In this document: positions 46,940 to 56,370 of the stretch, piece by piece
Layout of the letters: each line of letters begins with the position of its first letter
Numbering within the stretch: the stretch's first letter is position 1
Translations under genes and position numbers: made by a program
DNA from: Moraxella oculi
GTDB taxonomy: Bacteria; Pseudomonadota; Gammaproteobacteria; Pseudomonadales; Moraxellaceae
DNA: 64,000 bases
Assembly (NCBI RefSeq): GCF_023336735.1
Contig: NZ_JAMBAQ010000008.1
Coordinates: forward strand, 1-64,000
Direction: 5' to 3'
The notes under the pieces: generated by a model
The model's database searches: none
The model's input: the letters and a program-made list of their open reading frames with translations, nothing else
What the model was told of the DNA's origin: nothing

Positions 46940-47404
46940 TTATTTGATGCCAGAGCTGCCAAATCCACCTGATCCACGCTGACTGTCATCACTAAATTCA
47001 TCAACGAGTTGAAATTCAGGGCGTGCGATGGGTACAATCATGTATTGAGCCATGCGTTCAGCGGGATGTATGATGAAGTCTGCATCACTTCTGTTCCAGA
47101 TGGAAACCATGAGTTCGCCTTGATAATCAGCATCAATAAGCCCCACAAGATTGCCAAGGACAATGCCATGTTTATGCCCTAGCCCTGAGCGAGGTAGGAT
47201 GATGCCTGCATAATTTGGGTCTTTGATATAAATGGCAAGTCCTGTACCAATCAGTTTGGTCTCACCTGCTTTGATCACCACGGATTCATCAATACATGCT
47301 CGCAAATCAATGCCTGCCGAACCATCGGTAGCACGAGTGGGCATGGGAAAATTGGGGTCTTTGCCGACTTTTGGATTTAGGATTTTGATTTGGACGGACA
47401 ACAT
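46940..47404 (-). CDS. dut: dUTP diphosphatase
   Basis: Dut hydrolyses dUTP to dUMP, limiting uracil in DNA and feeding thymidylate synthesis. The trimeric dUTPase motifs are present: [12 protein letters not shown] (I), [10 protein letters not shown] (II), [11 protein letters not shown] (III), RMAQYMIVP (IV) and the C-terminal [10 protein letters not shown] (V). The length of 154 residues is normal. It is monocistronic. Confidence 0.97.
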   Translation of the reverse strand: MLSVQIKILNPKVGKDPNFPMPTRATDGSAGIDLRACIDESVVIKAGETKLIGTGLAIYIKDPNYAGIILPRSGLGHKHGIVLGNLVGLIDADYQGELMVSIWNRSDADFIIHPAERMAQYMIVPIARPEFQLVDEFSDDSQRGSGGFGSSGIK

Positions 47405-47608
47405 GTCAACACCTTTGTTAAAAATATCCCAAATTATAACCGATTTTGCTAAGCAATGTGATATTAAGGCAAAAAATTCATCACTTGAGAATAAAAAACG
47501 GTTTTATTGGCTACAGCCATGCTTAGAATCAGCATGGGCAATGAATGGCTAGAATCTTAGTAATCATCATAAAAATATGAGATGATGCTCTGTATTCGTC
47601 ATTTTATT

Positions 47609-47638
47609 TTGTCTGTCGTTGATTTTTTGCGTTACAAT
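47609..47638 (+). promoter_or_regulatory. Predicted lrgAB promoter
   Basis: TTGTCT, 18-bp spacer, TACAAT, 41 bp before the first gene of the pair. Confidence 0.5.
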
Positions 47639-47679
47639 ACCTGACGATGATTGCTAATGTGTCAAATTTAGGTTGGTGA

Positions 47680-48045
47680 ATGATGTTGTTAAAAGCGATT
47701 TTAATCATCTTTGCATGTTTATTCTTAGGGCAGGTGATTGTGATGGGGTTGAATTTAACTCTACCTGCCAGCGTGATCGGATTGTTATTGCTTTTTATGG
47801 CGTTGCACATGAGGTTGGTTAAATTGCAAACCATGGAGCAGCTGGCCAAAGTCATGTTGGATCATTTGGTGTTGCTGGTGATTCCTGCGTGCATTTCTGT
47901 CATGCAGTATTTGGATGTCATTGCTGATGATTTGTGGATACTGATTGTAGCAACAATACTTAGTACTTTCTTAGTGCTTATCACTACCGCCAAAAGTTAT
48001 CATGGTCTAAGAAAGTTGCAAAAATTGCGAGCCAAACGAAAATGA
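47680..48045 (+). CDS. CidA/LrgA family holin-like protein
   Basis: A 121-residue membrane protein with four predicted helices. The family signature LTLPASVIGLLLLFMAL is followed by VMLDHLVLLVIPACISVMQY. CidA/LrgA proteins have been linked to control of murein hydrolases and to export of small metabolites such as pyruvate. Its stop overlaps the start of the LrgB-type gene (ATGA), the usual coupled pair. Confidence 0.9.
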   Translation: MMLLKAILIIFACLFLGQVIVMGLNLTLPASVIGLLLLFMALHMRLVKLQTMEQLAKVMLDHLVLLVIPACISVMQYLDVIADDLWILIVATILSTFLVLITTAKSYHGLRKLQKLRAKRK

Positions 48046-48764
48046 TGCAATTATCAATGATGACACAGTTGACAACTTTAAAAAACAGCCCGTTTTTGTT
48101 GCTTTTTGTGATGATTGGTGTGTTTGAGATGAGCGTGTGGTTAAGGCATAAGTTGCGACAGCCAGTGATCAATCCAACACTGATGACGACAATTGGGGTG
48201 ATTGCTTTTTTGGAATTGTTCGACATCTCTTGGGAGAGTTTTGAGCGTGCCAGTGAGCATTTGAGTTTTTGGTTGCAGCCTGTGGTGGTATCTATGGCGG
48301 TGCCGTTGTATGTACAATGGCAAAAAATCCGATCACAATGGTTGCCAATCATCATGTCGCAACTCATTGGGTCGGTGGTGGGGATTGTCTCTGGTGTGTG
48401 CTTGGTGCAAATGATGGGTGGGAGTGTGCAAGCCGCTGTTGCAACATCTGCCAAATCTGTTACCATGCCGATTGCCATTGAAATCATGCGAGTGCTGGAC
48501 GGCGTGGTGGGCATCAGTGCGGCAACTGTACTGATGGCAGGCGTTGTGGGGCAGGTGATGGGTGTGTCTGTGTTGCATTGGGTGCGTGTTCGTCGTGCGA
48601 TGGCCTTGGGTCTGTCCTTGGGGACTGCTTCACATGCGTTGGGGACGGCAAGAGCGGTGCAGCTGGGTTCTCGCCATGTGGCTTATGCAACTTTAGGATT
48701 GATTTTAAATGGGGTGTTGACAGCATTTTTGGCACCCGTGCTTGTGCCTTGGTTGGTGCCATAG
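48042..48764 (+). CDS. LrgB/YohK family membrane protein
   Basis: A 240-residue inner-membrane protein, partner of the LrgA-type protein. It has six or more membrane segments and the family motifs SFWLQPVVVSMAVPLYVQW, ATSAKSVTMPIAIEI and LGTASHALGTARA. In E. coli the pair is called YohJ-YohK. It overlaps the upstream gene by four bases and is followed by a strong terminator. Confidence 0.92.
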   Translation: MMQLSMMTQLTTLKNSPFLLLFVMIGVFEMSVWLRHKLRQPVINPTLMTTIGVIAFLELFDISWESFERASEHLSFWLQPVVVSMAVPLYVQWQKIRSQWLPIIMSQLIGSVVGIVSGVCLVQMMGGSVQAAVATSAKSVTMPIAIEIMRVLDGVVGISAATVLMAGVVGQVMGVSVLHWVRVRRAMALGLSLGTASHALGTARAVQLGSRHVAYATLGLILNGVLTAFLAPVLVPWLVP

Positions 48765-48783
48765 CTGATGACTCTTTTTCAAC

Positions 48784-48814
48784 AAAAAAGCACCGCCTTG
48801 GCAGTGCTTTTTTT
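48784..48814. terminator. Terminator between lrgB and htpX
   Basis: A two-tier hairpin GCAC-C-GCC-TT-GGC-A-GTGC with A and T runs on the two sides; works for both converging genes. Confidence 0.93.
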
Positions 48815-48823
48815 AAAAACCAT

Positions 48824-49729
48824 TTAGTTCGGTAGTTTTTGCAGTGATGCAATTCTGTCATCAAGTGTGGGGTGGCTACGGAACAAATTTGCCATACTAA
48901 AACTTTGTGATTGACCGCTCGAGATTGCAAAAGCTTTCATGCTTTCAGGCATCTGGTCAGGGGCAGCATCACTTGGACGCAGGGCATTTAAAGCAGCAAT
49001 CATGTTATCACGACCTGCCAACCTTGCCCCCATCTCATCGGCACGATATTCACGCAATCGAGAGAACCACATGACGATTGCACTGGCCAAAATGCCCAAT
49101 AAAATGTCCATCACGATGCTGGTAACAAAATAACCGATACCAGGACTGTCGCTTTCATTGCGAAATACAGCTTTATCCACAAAGCTGCCGATGATGCGAG
49201 CAAAAAACATCACAAAGGCATTGACCACGCCTTGAATCAAGGCAAGTGTTACCATATCGCCATTTGCCACATGACCGATTTCATGTGCCAGTACCGCCTC
49301 AACCTCTTCGGCAGTCATGGTATGTAATAACCCTGTGGATACCGCAACCAGTGCTTGGTTCTTATTCCAGCCTGTGGCAAAGGCATTGGGTTGGGGATTG
49401 TCAAAAATGCCCACTTCTGGCATGCCAATGCCGACCATTTGGACTTGTTTGGCAACGGTATCAATAAGCCATTGTTCAGTGCCATTGCTGGGCGTTTCGA
49501 TGACGACAGTACCTGTGGATTTTTTTGCCATCCATTTTGATAAAAATAATGAGATGATGGAGCCGATCATGCCATACAGCAGGCACATCACTGCAAGACT
49601 GATATAATTTAAGCCACCAGCACCATGAACACTGCCCAAGCCAAACACGCCAGAAAGAATGCTAAATACAATGCTAAATACGACCAAAACTGCTATGTTG
49701 GTTAATAAAAACAAGCCAATTCGCATCAT
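48824..49729 (-). CDS. htpX: Membrane zinc metalloprotease HtpX
   Basis: HtpX is an inner-membrane stress protease that degrades misfolded membrane proteins. The 301-residue M48 peptidase has two N-terminal membrane helices and the zinc-binding HEXXH in [14 protein letters not shown] further helix pair follows, with the third zinc ligand Glu in [12 protein letters not shown]. The C-terminus [13 protein letters not shown] is typical of the family. It is monocistronic. Confidence 0.96.
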   Translation of the reverse strand: MMRIGLFLLTNIAVLVVFSIVFSILSGVFGLGSVHGAGGLNYISLAVMCLLYGMIGSIISLFLSKWMAKKSTGTVVIETPSNGTEQWLIDTVAKQVQMVGIGMPEVGIFDNPQPNAFATGWNKNQALVAVSTGLLHTMTAEEVEAVLAHEIGHVANGDMVTLALIQGVVNAFVMFFARIIGSFVDKAVFRNESDSPGIGYFVTSIVMDILLGILASAIVMWFSRLREYRADEMGARLAGRDNMIAALNALRPSDAAPDQMPESMKAFAISSGQSQSFSMANLFRSHPTLDDRIASLQKLPN

Positions 49730-49880
49730 GTATGATGGTTCCTTTTAAAATTGTTCATCAAAAATTGCAGCCAGCATAAAACACGACAATTGAGTTTTAT
49801 GAGTAAATCTAATGATATTATAAAGATTATTATAAAAAATAAAAGTACCTGAACAATGCTTGCACAAAAAAACAACAATA

Positions 49881-50636
49881 TCACCTTTGTTGATTGATGT
49901 GTATTTTTCCAGCCATTTGTGAAAGTATGGGTGTCTGTGGGGCATCATTGATCAGAGTGTTTGTTGGCATGATAACTGTACGAGTATTCATCGCCAGCTG
50001 AATATTGGGGCGATTAAGATTGGTATCATGCACATAGATGGTTTGATAGCGATTGTTGACTTTGCGAACATAGTTGCGTGTCTCACGAAATGGTGGAATG
50101 CCTCGGTGGCGACGCACATTGACATGACCTGCATTATAAGCAGCGATGATGTGATCTGTGTTAGAAAATTGCTGACCAAGCCATGCTAAGTATTTGACAC
50201 CACCTTCGATGTTTTGGGCTGGGTCAAAAATATCTCGCACACCCATATCTTTTGCTGTGCTGGGCATCAGCTGCATCAAGCCTTTTGCGCCAGCTGGCGA
50301 GATGGCACGAGGATTGAAAGATGACTCTGTGTGAATAATGGCTTTGATGAGTGCAGGGTCAACACCATGACGGGTCGCTGACCTTAAAATCATTTCATCA
50401 TAAGTACTGTTAATAATGGCATCGATGGCTTTTTCATAAGTGGCGATGGGTTTTTTTGCGTTACTAACAAGTGGGTTATCAAAGTCATCGTGTTCATTGC
50501 TTGCATGGATAAATTTTCCATCGCCACTGGCGTTTTGCATGATGGTTGTCAATAGTTTGCCATCAATGATTTGGGCAGCCATCGTTGAGGTTAATGCGGT
50601 GAGAAAAAATAAAGGCAAAAAAGTCGTTTTTTTCAT
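49881..50636 (-). CDS. Lytic transglycosylase (SLT domain)
   Basis: A 251-residue exported murein-cleaving enzyme. The signal peptide is MKKTTFLPLFFLTALTSTMA. The SLT domain (about residues 82-190) has the catalytic Glu in IIHTESSFNPRAISPAGAKGLMQL, then NIEGGVKYL and AAYNAGHVNV. It resembles stand-alone SLT proteins (MltC/Slt core) without LysM repeats. The C-terminal 50 residues are not recognisable. It is a single gene. Confidence 0.9.
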   Translation of the reverse strand: MKKTTFLPLFFLTALTSTMAAQIIDGKLLTTIMQNASGDGKFIHASNEHDDFDNPLVSNAKKPIATYEKAIDAIINSTYDEMILRSATRHGVDPALIKAIIHTESSFNPRAISPAGAKGLMQLMPSTAKDMGVRDIFDPAQNIEGGVKYLAWLGQQFSNTDHIIAAYNAGHVNVRRHRGIPPFRETRNYVRKVNNRYQTIYVHDTNLNRPNIQLAMNTRTVIMPTNTLINDAPQTPILSQMAGKIHINQQR

Positions 50637-50911
50637 AATTGTTTTGGTATTAAACCGTCATGATGCACATGACACTCTAAATATTTTGACAAAATTGATT
50701 TCATTATAGCATAAGATGGGCTGTTAAGTTTTTAGGTGATTTGTTGGTAATAAGTAACCATGAAGATTGCTTTGATGAAATCAGATGAGTGTTGAATAAC
50801 ACCTGCCCCCATGCTTAGACTGCGTCTGGTTAATTTTGGTTGTGTTAGGCTATAGATGAGTAAAAGCCACAACATGTGGCTTTTGAGGCAGGGTTGTTTG
50901 ATTGGTAGTGA

Positions 50912-51688
50912 TTAAAACGGTATTATTTGATCCATTCGTGGTGTTGACAGGTCAGTCATTGTGGGTATCTTGGCTTGATGTAACAGTGTTCGTATTGGGT
51001 TGAAGCTTTTACGGTGTTGTGGCAGTATGCCGTGCTGATGAATTGCTTGAATGTGGGCTTTGGTGGGGTAGCCTTTATGTCGATCAAGATGATATTCAGG
51101 GTGGTTCTTGGCAAGATTGTCTATGGCGGCATCTCGATGAACTTTGGCAAGGATACTGGCACATGCCACTGAGCTATGAAGTCCATCGCCTTTGATGAGT
51201 GTTTGAATGCCAAGTTGGTATGCGTCAAATGTGCATGCTAATATCGGTGTGGCATCGCCATCAATGATGATGGTGGTGTGTTCTGGGCTGAGGTTATTAA
51301 GGGTGATTAGATTTTCAATGGCAAGACGCATGCCAAGCAGTGTTGCTTGATGGATGTCAATGTCATCAATCACACAGGCTGGAACATCAACGATGGCATG
51401 GCTTTGACTGGTTTTTTTGATGGCGTGATATGCCAAAGTGCGTTTTTTTATGGAGAGTTTTTTACTGTCATTGATGATGGCAATCGGCGTGTCAGTCAAA
51501 TCAATACAGTCAAATTCCCCTGTCATATCATCATCTAAAATCACAGCACTCACCGTCATGTGTCCGAATAATGCACCACGACCAACTTCGTCCACACCGA
51601 TGGTGATGTGATTTGAGTGGATGTCATGGTTTTTATGAACCAAGATGGCACATTGGTCATCATAAATGTGTTGGCTGTGTATTTTCAT
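50912..51688 (-). CDS. rnhB: Ribonuclease HII
   Basis: RNase HII removes ribonucleotides and RNA primers from DNA-RNA hybrids. Motifs ITIGVDEVGRGALFG, NDSKKLSIKKR and the Asp in IIIDGDATP are present, followed by SVACASILAKVHRD. At 258 residues it is longer than E. coli (198), with about 25 extra N-terminal and 25 extra C-terminal residues. It overlaps lpxB by four bases; the lpxB-rnhB pair is conserved in gammaproteobacteria. Confidence 0.95.
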   Translation of the reverse strand: MKIHSQHIYDDQCAILVHKNHDIHSNHITIGVDEVGRGALFGHMTVSAVILDDDMTGEFDCIDLTDTPIAIINDSKKLSIKKRTLAYHAIKKTSQSHAIVDVPACVIDDIDIHQATLLGMRLAIENLITLNNLSPEHTTIIIDGDATPILACTFDAYQLGIQTLIKGDGLHSSVACASILAKVHRDAAIDNLAKNHPEYHLDRHKGYPTKAHIQAIHQHGILPQHRKSFNPIRTLLHQAKIPTMTDLSTPRMDQIIPF

Positions 51689-52872
51689 GTATGCTTATCC
51701 TCGAAGAAATGTTCAAAATGAGTTAATGTGACATGGGCGGCATCGCATTGTTCTTGCTGTAATTGTGCGACGGTTTTAATGAGTTTTTGCTGTTGAGTTT
51801 TTGGGTGAGTCAGTATGTCTTGGGCGGTCTTTGCGATGTTACTGGCGGTAGCCTCTGCTTGGATGAGCTCTGGAACAATCGGCGCGTTTGCCTGTGAAGT
51901 GGCCAAAATATTCGGTAGAGCGACATGGGGTATTTTGATCAGTCGTTTGACGATTGCGTGGGTTAGAGGGTGGATTTTATAGACCACAATCATCGGTGAT
52001 TGTAGTAGTAATGCTTCAAGTGTCGCTGTGCCACTGGCGAGTATGGTCAAAGTGGCAATTTGCATGGCATATTGACTGGCGGTATAAGATTCATCAAAAT
52101 CGCTTGATGATTGCCAGTCTTTGGGCGTCATGATGTGTAGCACACTGATCAGCTGTGGTGTGTGCAATTCAATGAGTGATTCAACAAGTGGGCGATGCTC
52201 ATCTTTTGCCAGTGGCAGCATGGCTGTTAAAGCATGATTGTGATTGAATAACTGTTCAAAGCTGGTTAGCAACATGGGTAAAATATTGCGGATTTCGCCC
52301 ACCCTTGACCCTGCCATCAGGCATAGTGTGTCAGTACGCCGCTCAAAAGGCTTAGGGTGTAGAGATTTGATCAATGGATGACCGATGTAAGCGGCGGGGT
52401 GATGATGCTTGATATAGACGGGCAGCTCAAAGGGAAATAAACACAGTACGATGTTGGTGGCTTTTTTGATGGCGTGAATGCGATTCTCACGCCAAGCCCA
52501 AATGCTTGGACTGACCATCTGCACGCAAAACACCCCTTTAGGCTTTAATGCCTTTCCCAGTCTTAAATTAAAATCTGGTGCATCAATGCCAACAAAAATA
52601 TCAATCTGCTGTTTTTCAAACTCAGCCAAAATCTTACGCTTGGCGGCCAATAAGTCAGGCAAATGCTTAATCACTTCCATGATTCCCATGACCGATAAGC
52701 GAGACATGTCAATGAGGGAGGTTAAGCCTTCTTGTGCCATCTTTTCACCGCCCACACCTACCCATTGTATGTTTGGATCGATGGCATTCATTTGACGCAT
52801 GAAATCTGCACCCAAAGCATCGCCTGACACTTCTCCTGCGACCACACCAATGGTGAGAGATTGTTTTGACAT
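51685..52872 (-). CDS. lpxB: Lipid-A-disaccharide synthase
   Basis: LpxB joins lipid X and UDP-2,3-diacylglucosamine into the lipid A disaccharide at the inner membrane. The N-terminal VVAGEVSGDALGA, then VGIDAPDFNLRL, SPSIWAWRENRI, CLMAGSRVGEI and SGTATLEALLL identify the family. The 395-residue length is normal. It uses the product of LpxH, encoded at 35.4 kb. It is co-transcribed with rnhB. Confidence 0.96.
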   Translation of the reverse strand: MSKQSLTIGVVAGEVSGDALGADFMRQMNAIDPNIQWVGVGGEKMAQEGLTSLIDMSRLSVMGIMEVIKHLPDLLAAKRKILAEFEKQQIDIFVGIDAPDFNLRLGKALKPKGVFCVQMVSPSIWAWRENRIHAIKKATNIVLCLFPFELPVYIKHHHPAAYIGHPLIKSLHPKPFERRTDTLCLMAGSRVGEIRNILPMLLTSFEQLFNHNHALTAMLPLAKDEHRPLVESLIELHTPQLISVLHIMTPKDWQSSSDFDESYTASQYAMQIATLTILASGTATLEALLLQSPMIVVYKIHPLTHAIVKRLIKIPHVALPNILATSQANAPIVPELIQAEATASNIAKTAQDILTHPKTQQQKLIKTVAQLQQEQCDAAHVTLTHFEHFFEDKHT

Positions 52873-52943
52873 GGGTTTTCCTTAGAGATGGTTGATGTAT
52901 GAAATTTGCCTATATGTCATATTGATTGAATTGATGTGATGTT

Positions 52944-53621
52944 CTAACCAATGACTTTGTTGCGTTTGAGCAAGACAAGTACCGCACCATTGCCTCCGTC
53001 GTTAGCAGGAGCAGAAACAAATGCCATCACTTCAGGGATTTGGCGTAACCATCCATTGACACAGGTCTTGATGATGGCGTTACTGCCTTTGCCGTGCACG
53101 ATTTTAATGACGGTTTCGCCGCTTTTAAGGGCATTGGCAATGATGGTTTGTACAGCAGTGCGAGCATCTTCAATGCTTGTGCCATGCAAATCAACCGCAT
53201 CATACCAACGAAGCTTTCCTTGTTTGAGCTGTTCAAAGACTTTGTTTTGTAAGGTTGGTTGTTTATGACTTAAAAACGCTTCTGCCGACACAGGATTGAG
53301 TAAGGCTTGCATGTCAGATAGGGTCGCCCCTAGGATTTCTTCTCCGCCTTCGGCATTGGCACGACGAGACAGAGCGGTGGGGTCTTTGGGGTTGGTTTTT
53401 GTATCGTGATGGACGGTTTTTTCGTGTTTAAGAGGGGTAACGCCAGCCATTGCCTGCATGAACAATGCTTTATCTTCACCAATCGATTCGCTTGAGTGCT
53501 TGACTTGATGAGTAACTTGCTTTTTGGCGGATTGGGCATCTGACTGGGTCTTTGGTTTGTCTGTGGCTGCTTTAAGCTGGGCTTGGGCATCTTTTGAGAG
53601 TAGGTCTTTGAATGTTTTCAT
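52944..53621 (-). CDS. Smr domain protein
   Basis: A 225-residue protein with a C-terminal Smr (small MutS-related) domain: AVDLHGTSIEDARTAVQTII and VIKIVHGKGSNAI. The N-terminal 110 residues are charged, rich in Lys and Gln and probably disordered. Smr domains act as nickases or RNA endonucleases; recent E. coli work ties SmrB to collided ribosomes. Here the HGKG-type motif is intact. Monocistronic, upstream of lpxB with a 70-bp gap. Confidence 0.9.
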   Translation of the reverse strand: MKTFKDLLSKDAQAQLKAATDKPKTQSDAQSAKKQVTHQVKHSSESIGEDKALFMQAMAGVTPLKHEKTVHHDTKTNPKDPTALSRRANAEGGEEILGATLSDMQALLNPVSAEAFLSHKQPTLQNKVFEQLKQGKLRWYDAVDLHGTSIEDARTAVQTIIANALKSGETVIKIVHGKGSNAIIKTCVNGWLRQIPEVMAFVSAPANDGGNGAVLVLLKRNKVIG

Positions 53622-53896
53622 GTGTCATCTGCTTGGAGTGAGTGGGGATTATTTGTATTAACTGATCATCATATGACATCTGTCAGGCAACCACAATGAA
53701 TTATAACAGAAAAAAATCATCATTTTGGTGATTTTGCCTCTTGGTTTGTGGATATCAAAAAGAGTGTATCACTGGGCATGTCCAAATATTTCATCACATG
53801 CGGTATGTTTTTATGATAAATCAGTGCTCTAAGCGGTGTTAAGACGACTTGGGAGTGTGATGAGGTGTTAAGCTTAGCATGCGTTAAAGTGCCGTG

Positions 53897-54769
53897 TTAT
53901 CTTTTCGTGCTTAATATCCCGCTTACTACAATGACTCCAATGCCCAAAAGGCTTAGCCAGTCCAATCTTTCGCCAAACAGCCACACGCCAAACAAAATGG
54001 CAAATACCACCGTCATATAAGACAGTGTCGCTACGACAAATTTTTGTCCTACCTGATAAGCATAAGTCATGAACAGCTGTCCAAGTAAGGCAGAAATGCC
54101 GATGCCAATGATATAAGGCAGGCTTGACAAACTTATGGGCGTGAACCCAAAAAACAAAGCCAACGCCCCTGATATCAGTGTGGATAATAAAGAAAAATAA
54201 AAGACAATTCGCCAAGCAGGTTCGCCAAGTAAGCTTAATTCTCGCACTTGCAGATATGCATAACCACTAATCGCTCCGCTTAATAAGCCGATGATCATGG
54301 CAAAAATGTCGCCATCTTGACTGGGTTTGAGTAAAATCATCACGCCAAAAAAACCAAAAATGAGTGATGTCCAGTTGATAATGGAGGGCTTTTGTTTGAG
54401 TATGATGATGGACAGCAGACCTAAAAATATGGCAGAGGTGTTTTGCAGGGTGCTTGCGGTGGCAAGTGGCAAATGCAGCACGACATAAAAATTCATGATC
54501 AAAGCGATCGAACCAGCCAGCGATCGCCAAAAATGCTCCTTAGGATAGTTTGTGCGAAAATCCCTTCCTTTTATCCATGAAAAACCACCCAAGATGACAA
54601 AGGCGAATAACACACGCCAAAAGGTCATTTCGTAGGTATTCATGGCGAATTTTTGCCCAGAAAGCTTGATAAAAACAAGCATCAAAGCAAAGCCTAATGC
54701 AGCAATGACCATATAAAACGAGCCAAAGAATGAGCCTTGATTGGGATTGGTGGGGGCTGGATTTGACAT
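53897..54769 (-). CDS. EamA/DMT family transporter
   Basis: A 290-residue inner-membrane transporter with ten predicted helices in two EamA repeats. The first is about residues 18-142 (YEMTFWRVLFAFVILGG, LPLATASTLQNTSAIFLGL). The second is about 155-285 (AWRIVFYFSLLSTLISG, VATLSYMTVVFAILFGVW). The start MSNPAPTNPNQG at 54769 is preferred over an in-frame ATG 69 bp upstream. The substrate is unknown. Confidence 0.9.
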   Translation of the reverse strand: MSNPAPTNPNQGSFFGSFYMVIAALGFALMLVFIKLSGQKFAMNTYEMTFWRVLFAFVILGGFSWIKGRDFRTNYPKEHFWRSLAGSIALIMNFYVVLHLPLATASTLQNTSAIFLGLLSIIILKQKPSIINWTSLIFGFFGVMILLKPSQDGDIFAMIIGLLSGAISGYAYLQVRELSLLGEPAWRIVFYFSLLSTLISGALALFFGFTPISLSSLPYIIGIGISALLGQLFMTYAYQVGQKFVVATLSYMTVVFAILFGVWLFGERLDWLSLLGIGVIVVSGILSTKR

Positions 54770-54963
54770 GACTGGTGGGGCAAATGAGGTATTATAACAT
54801 AAATATTCCGCCAAAGTCTTTATACATAACAATGTCAATTCTTAGGCAGTATTCGTGCTGATTTATGCTGGTAAGTTTGGGATGGACAAATGTGCCTTAA
54901 AATTAAAAATGGCGATGTTGACCGTCATGGCATGTTACCAATTGGGTTTTTATTCAGGTTTTA

Positions 54964-54997
54964 ATAAAAAAAGAATGATTGCTCATTCTTTTTTTAT
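54964..54997. terminator. Terminator of the DAHP synthase gene
   Basis: ATAAAAAAAGAATGA pairs with TCATTCTTTTTTTAT around TTGC; the minus-strand T-run ends the gene upstream. Confidence 0.9.
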
Positions 54998-55007
54998 TGT
55001 GTTGGTA

Positions 55008-56087
55008 TCAACGGTTGGGCAGATGCTCTTTAACATCTTTGGCAAATTTGCGTAATACTTCTACAGTACTATCCCAATCCAAACAGCCATCTGTTACTGA
55101 TTTGCCGTATTCTAATTGTGATAAATCAGCAGGAATGTTTTGGCGACCGCCCTTTAGGTGGCTTTCAATCATCAGGCCCATGATGGATTTATTGCCTTTT
55201 TGGATTTGGCTTGCGATGTTTTGGATGACCATTGGCTGTAAGTAGGGATCTTTGCCAGAATTGGCATGGCTGGCATCAACCATGATTTTGCCATTGGTGT
55301 TGCCCTTGGCAAGTTCGTGCTCGGCAGCAGCGATGGCTGTTTCATCATAGTTGGGTTGGTCATTACCTCCACGCAATACCACATGGGCGTATTGATTGCC
55401 TTTGGATTTGATGATAGATACTTGACCATCTGTGGACAATCCCAAAAAGCTATGACCAGATTTCACCGCTTGCATGGCATTGACCGCAACTTTCATTGAG
55501 CCATCAGTGCCATTTTTGAATCCGACAGGGCAAGACAGACCGCTTGACATCTCACGATGGGTTTGAGATTCGGTGGTGCGAGCACCAATCGCTGACCAGC
55601 TGATCAAATCTTGCATGTATTGTGGGGTGTTTGGATCAAGGGCTTCGGTGGCACAGGGCAGACCTTTTTCATTGAGTTCTAACAGTAATTTACGAGCCAT
55701 GCCAAGCCCTTTTTTGATGTCAAAGCTGTCATTCATGTCTGGGTCGTTGATCAAGCCTTTCCAGCCTGTCGTGGTGCGTGGTTTTTCAAAATAAACACGC
55801 ATGACGATGAATAGTTCATTTTTTAACTCTTCTGCCAAAACCTTTAACTTATCCGCATATTCATGAGCAGCACGAATGTCATGAATGGAACAGGGGCCGA
55901 CCACAGCAAGGATTCTTTTGTCCTTACCGTCTAAGATATTTTCAATGACTTTGCGACCGTGCAATACGGTGCTAAAAGCTTGACTTGATAGTGGGTAGAT
56001 GCGTTTTAATTCAGCGGGTGTAATGAGTGGCGTGATTTTCTCAATATTCACATCGTCAATTTCTGTATGGCGGGTTAAGAATGACAT
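55008..56087 (-). CDS. 3-deoxy-7-phosphoheptulonate synthase (type I)
   Basis: DAHP synthase starts the shikimate pathway by joining phosphoenolpyruvate and erythrose 4-phosphate. The 359-residue class I-alpha enzyme has VVGPCSIHD, VMRVYFEKPRTTTGWKGLINDP, the WSAIGARTTESQTHREM segment, VLRGGNDQPNYD and MVDASHANSGK. The AroF, AroG and AroH isozymes cannot be told apart here, so its feedback amino acid is unknown. Monocistronic. Confidence 0.96.
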   Translation of the reverse strand: MSFLTRHTEIDDVNIEKITPLITPAELKRIYPLSSQAFSTVLHGRKVIENILDGKDKRILAVVGPCSIHDIRAAHEYADKLKVLAEELKNELFIVMRVYFEKPRTTTGWKGLINDPDMNDSFDIKKGLGMARKLLLELNEKGLPCATEALDPNTPQYMQDLISWSAIGARTTESQTHREMSSGLSCPVGFKNGTDGSMKVAVNAMQAVKSGHSFLGLSTDGQVSIIKSKGNQYAHVVLRGGNDQPNYDETAIAAAEHELAKGNTNGKIMVDASHANSGKDPYLQPMVIQNIASQIQKGNKSIMGLMIESHLKGGRQNIPADLSQLEYGKSVTDGCLDWDSTVEVLRKFAKDVKEHLPNR

Positions 56088-56284
56088 GAAGCTACCTTAA
56101 ATAATCAGACATGGGTTGGCTTAGAATGTTATCAATAAAGTGATCAAACAGTAAAATAAGACACCTTTCATCACGCACGCCATTATGCACACAATTGTTT
56201 CATTTGACAAGTTCTTTTGTGATGAAAATTGCTTTTATTCTTGATGTGTTGGCAAGGTGTGCATGGGATGGATTGTTGGTAAAT

Positions 56285-56313
56285 TTTGAGTAAATAATGT
56301 CGCTGTGGTATGA
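56285..56313 (+). promoter_or_regulatory. Predicted promoter of the polyprenyl synthase gene
   Basis: TTGAGT, 17-bp spacer, TATGAT, about 45-60 bp before the start codon. Confidence 0.6.
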
Positions 56314-56370
56314 TAGGTGGCATTCATGGATCATAAACCAGTTTTTAAGTAAGTAATGAGACATTGCAAT

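Noticed and set aside
54855-55055. 66-codon plus-strand ORF between the EamA gene and DAHP synthase
   Set aside because: It reads through the DAHP synthase terminator into the antisense of that gene; no ribosome-binding site.
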